A DNA stretch of 64,000 nt, taken from assembly GCA_036571765.1 (NCBI GenBank), contig BROE01000022.1, positions 8,463,575 through 8,527,574 of the forward strand, read 5' to 3'. Position 1 is the stretch's first letter. Each line of letters starts with the position of its first letter. Shown here piece after piece: positions 61,815 to 64,000 of this stretch. The DNA is from Plecoglossus altivelis. Its lineage: Eukaryota > Chordata > Actinopteri > Osmeriformes > Plecoglossidae. Both the position numbers and the translations under genes were made by a program. The notes beneath the pieces were generated by a model, which did no database searches, had not been told where the DNA came from, and was given only the letters and a program-made list of their open reading frames with translations.

Positions 61815-63234
61815 CTACTTGTCTCCTCCAGACTCCTGCGCTTCCTTGGCCAGCCCACGGATGGACAGGTCGTACACCACCTCCTCGATCTTCTTCACGT
61901 CGTACTTCAGGCCGTCGTAGCGCTTGCGAAGGGGGTCATTCTTCAGGTTGAGCAGGCGGAAGCCGGAGTCCAGCTCGTTGATGAAGTTGGAGATGCGGAG
62001 CGGGCGGGAGTAGTCTCCCGCCGTCACGCTGTTCACCGCCAGACGAGACTGCGCACAGGGAGGATGGGGAGGGAGGGGGGGCGAGAGAGATGACGTCCAC
62101 AATATCAAAATCCTGCCCACCCTAAAGGCTTATTCTCATGGACAATAGATTGTGTTCACGCCTCACCAGTTCGCTGGCCATGTTCAGCACACCAGCAAGG
62201 TAATCTTCCACGTCCAGGTGAAATCCTTTCTCTCTGACCACTTCAACTAGCAAGGTATGAGAAAGGGATATTCATTGGTTTCGAGAAAGAGAAAGCGAAT
62301 AAGAGAGAGAGAAAGTTTCTCCATGAAGACAATTCTTACTCCCTAATATTTGGGCGACCTCTTCTCTGGCCACCAAGACCTCACTCTCCAAGTAGACCAC
62401 AAAGGCTGCCAGGAAGACCAGTCTCTGAAGCACAAACCGCCAGTGCTCATGGAATCTGTAGACAGAGAGCCAAACATAAATAATCAACAGGCTAGCTTGT
62501 GCAGAAATATACAACTGTACCACATGACAAACACATTGATGATGTATTGCACCCATACCTGTAATACTGCTCCACAGGGAATTTCGTTTTGAGGTCTGAA
62601 ATGTGTGTCCTGACAGTGCAAAACAGCTCCCGAGCCTTGGTGCACTTGCTAGGAACTTTTGGGTAAGAAGATAATTTTCCATCAACTCATATTAAGATTG
62701 AATGAGAATAGGGAAGATTAAACACTTGGTTTGAAACTCACTCTCTTTGAAGCCAGATGTCTGGTGCACACTTTGAAGGAGAGTAAGGATTTCCCTCGCT
62801 GTCTGCTCCAGGACCTGCACAACCTTTCTGATATCCTGTAACAAGGTGTCCAGATTTAGGGTTCTGCGGCAATATTTTTACCATTTATATTAGTATATAG
62901 GCCTATGTAAGTGTGGGACTTATATAGTTTAAACTGAGAACTGCCTACTACTACTGTGTGCACCATTAGAATGTCCAATTCATCAGCTACGCGTCGAATC
63001 GATTTTTTGGGCGTGCAATCCTGGTTGCTATATATGAACGGTAATTGGATTCTTAGATTATGCTTTCGGACTATACATGCAATGAATTAAGAAGATACCT
63101 CAAACCGCTGTAGTTAACGTTAAAACCATGCTAACGTTTAATGCATGCTACCTCGGTTGAAAACGAACCTCTCTTATATCTTGATCCGCACTCAGGAATC
63201 CCTGAATATAGCTGAACATTTCTGTTACCGACAT
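61815..63234 (-). CDS. tsn: translin, complete 6-exon gene
   Basis: Coding exons, 5' to 3': 63169-63234, 62742-62835, 62559-62655, 62340-62455, 62167-62246, 61815-62048. They sum to 687 nt, giving 228 aa, the same length as human translin. Translin forms octameric rings that bind single-stranded DNA and RNA. With TSNAX it forms the C3PO endoribonuclease that removes siRNA passenger strands, and it acts in neuronal mRNA handling. The protein starts MSVTEMFSYIQGFLSADQ and contains EQTAREILTLLQ, QYYRFHEHWRFVLQRLVFL, EKGFHLDVEDYL, SVTAGDYSRPLRIS, the ELDSGFRLLNLKND helix and KKIEEVVYDLSIRGL, all nearly identical to mammals. The translin subunit itself is not the catalytic one in C3PO. Exon 1 ends with a weaker donor (GAG|GTTCGT). 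The gene faces the RhoGEF tail to tail. Confidence 0.97.
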
Positions 63235-63880
63235 TATATGCAATAGTACAACTATGGGTCGCTATGAAAATAATACGCGTGCAGTAACAGAAAAACAAAA
63301 GCGTGTGCACGAGCTGAAAGTCGCAAAGGAACGGGTCTTTCTGTAAACAGTCGCATAGACATGATGTCACCATTCTTTGGCTTCATACAACTTACTTGTT
63401 TTGCCAAAAATTGTGTAAGAGATGAAAATATAAAGACAATTCAAGACAATTTTTTATTTTTCAATAGGGTTAGTGTTTATAATTAATTATTTTGAATAAT
63501 TAGCATGTGACATGGGATCATGTCCACTAGTTGGCAGTAGTCGAGACACAACATTACAGGGAAATAATCAAACTGAACTGATTGACTACACCCTGGTTAA
63601 CTCAAAAACATACGATGGTAACTATGTTACAGACAATCAAAAAAAATATATACACATAGAGACAAGACACTAAAGAACTCAACAACCATATCTTGCTACT
63701 AGGCTACTTTACACATCTGCAATATAATGCACTACCATCATCTATGACCATAGTCTATTCACGCTCATGCTCAATAATATCTGTGTGGAAGAAAGCATGC
63801 ACATTCCTGTAGAAAAGACAGTAATTTCAGGCTAGATCAAAATGCCTCTGTGTAGCAGTCCATCCATCAGATATCCATCA
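63235..63880. other. intergenic: TSN promoter and 3' UTR of the edge gene
   Basis: AATAAA in minus orientation at 63453-63458 lies about 220 nt upstream of the TSN start codon. It would end the transcript of the minus-strand gene at the window edge. The remaining ~220 nt would hold the TSN promoter. Confidence 0.45.
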
Positions 63881-64000
63881 CTAAGTCACTGGTATAGAGC
63901 TATCCCCGGAGTCTGCCTGGCTGTCTGCTGTGTTGGTTGGGTTCAGGGGTGACTCCTTGCTCTTGGCTGCTTTGTCACTCTGAGCTCGGTTCTGATTCTC
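63881..64000 (-). CDS. C-terminal end of an unidentified gene, cut by the window edge
   Basis: The minus strand is open from the window edge for 39 codons and then stops (TAG, 63881-63883). The peptide is hydrophilic, rich in Ser, Asn, Asp and Lys (ENQNRAQSDKAAKSKESP ... DSGDSSIPVT) and looks like a disordered protein tail. The AATAAA at 63453-63458 in the same orientation supports a real 3' end. I do not recognise it. It does not match the C-terminus I recall for NIFK, the neighbour of TSN in mammals. Confidence 0.4.
   Translation of the reverse strand, partial: ENQNRAQSDKAAKSKESPLNPTNTADSQADSGDSSIPVT

Overview
The window is vertebrate nuclear DNA, almost certainly from a ray-finned (teleost) fish. 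The genes have many small exons with GT-AG introns. Short-unit CA/GT, CT/GA and minisatellite repeats are abundant, and some introns carry what look like LINE 3' tails. All coding assignments below come from joining exons by eye so that the reading frame is kept across every junction. No transcript or database was available.

Layout: (1) 509-6438 (+) is a complete seven-exon HSPBAP1 gene (JmjC-fold protein, 469 aa). (2) 7899-16029 (-) is a complete 22-exon oligopeptide transporter gene, SLC15A2/PEPT2 (697 aa), tail to tail with HSPBAP1. (3) 17634-22576 (-) is a complete nine-exon mitochondrial P450 of the CYP27A family (538 aa). (4) 23910-25868 (-) is a complete six-exon EAF2 gene (276 aa), an ELL-associated transcription elongation factor. 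(5) 26845-27033 (+) is one unexplained exon-like ORF with a mitochondrial-type N-terminus. (6) About 27-48 kb holds no gene I can recognise. It is rich in simple repeats and contains two plausible 5' untranslated exons of the next gene. (7) 48127-58672 (+) is a Rho guanine-nucleotide exchange factor (DH-PH) with a long disordered N-terminus and a four-cysteine motif just before the DH domain. Its middle exons do not all join in frame. (8) 61815-63234 (-) is a complete six-exon translin gene, TSN (228 aa), tail to tail with the RhoGEF. (9) 63881-64000 (-) looks like the C-terminal coding end of another gene that runs off the window.

HSPBAP1, SLC15A2 and EAF2 are close together on human 3q13-q21, with EAF2 and SLC15A2 adjacent. 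TSN (human 2q14) and CYP27A1 (human 2q35) lie on another human chromosome, so the window joins two ancestral linkage groups. The genes have unrelated jobs: an Fe(II)/2-oxoglutarate-type fold protein, peptide uptake, sterol oxidation, RNA polymerase II elongation, Rho GTPase activation and RNA/DNA binding. I see no operon-like or cooperating system. The observations most worth following up are the unresolved exon structure and cysteine motif of the RhoGEF, the orphan exon at 26.8 kb, and several tandem or palindromic repeats.
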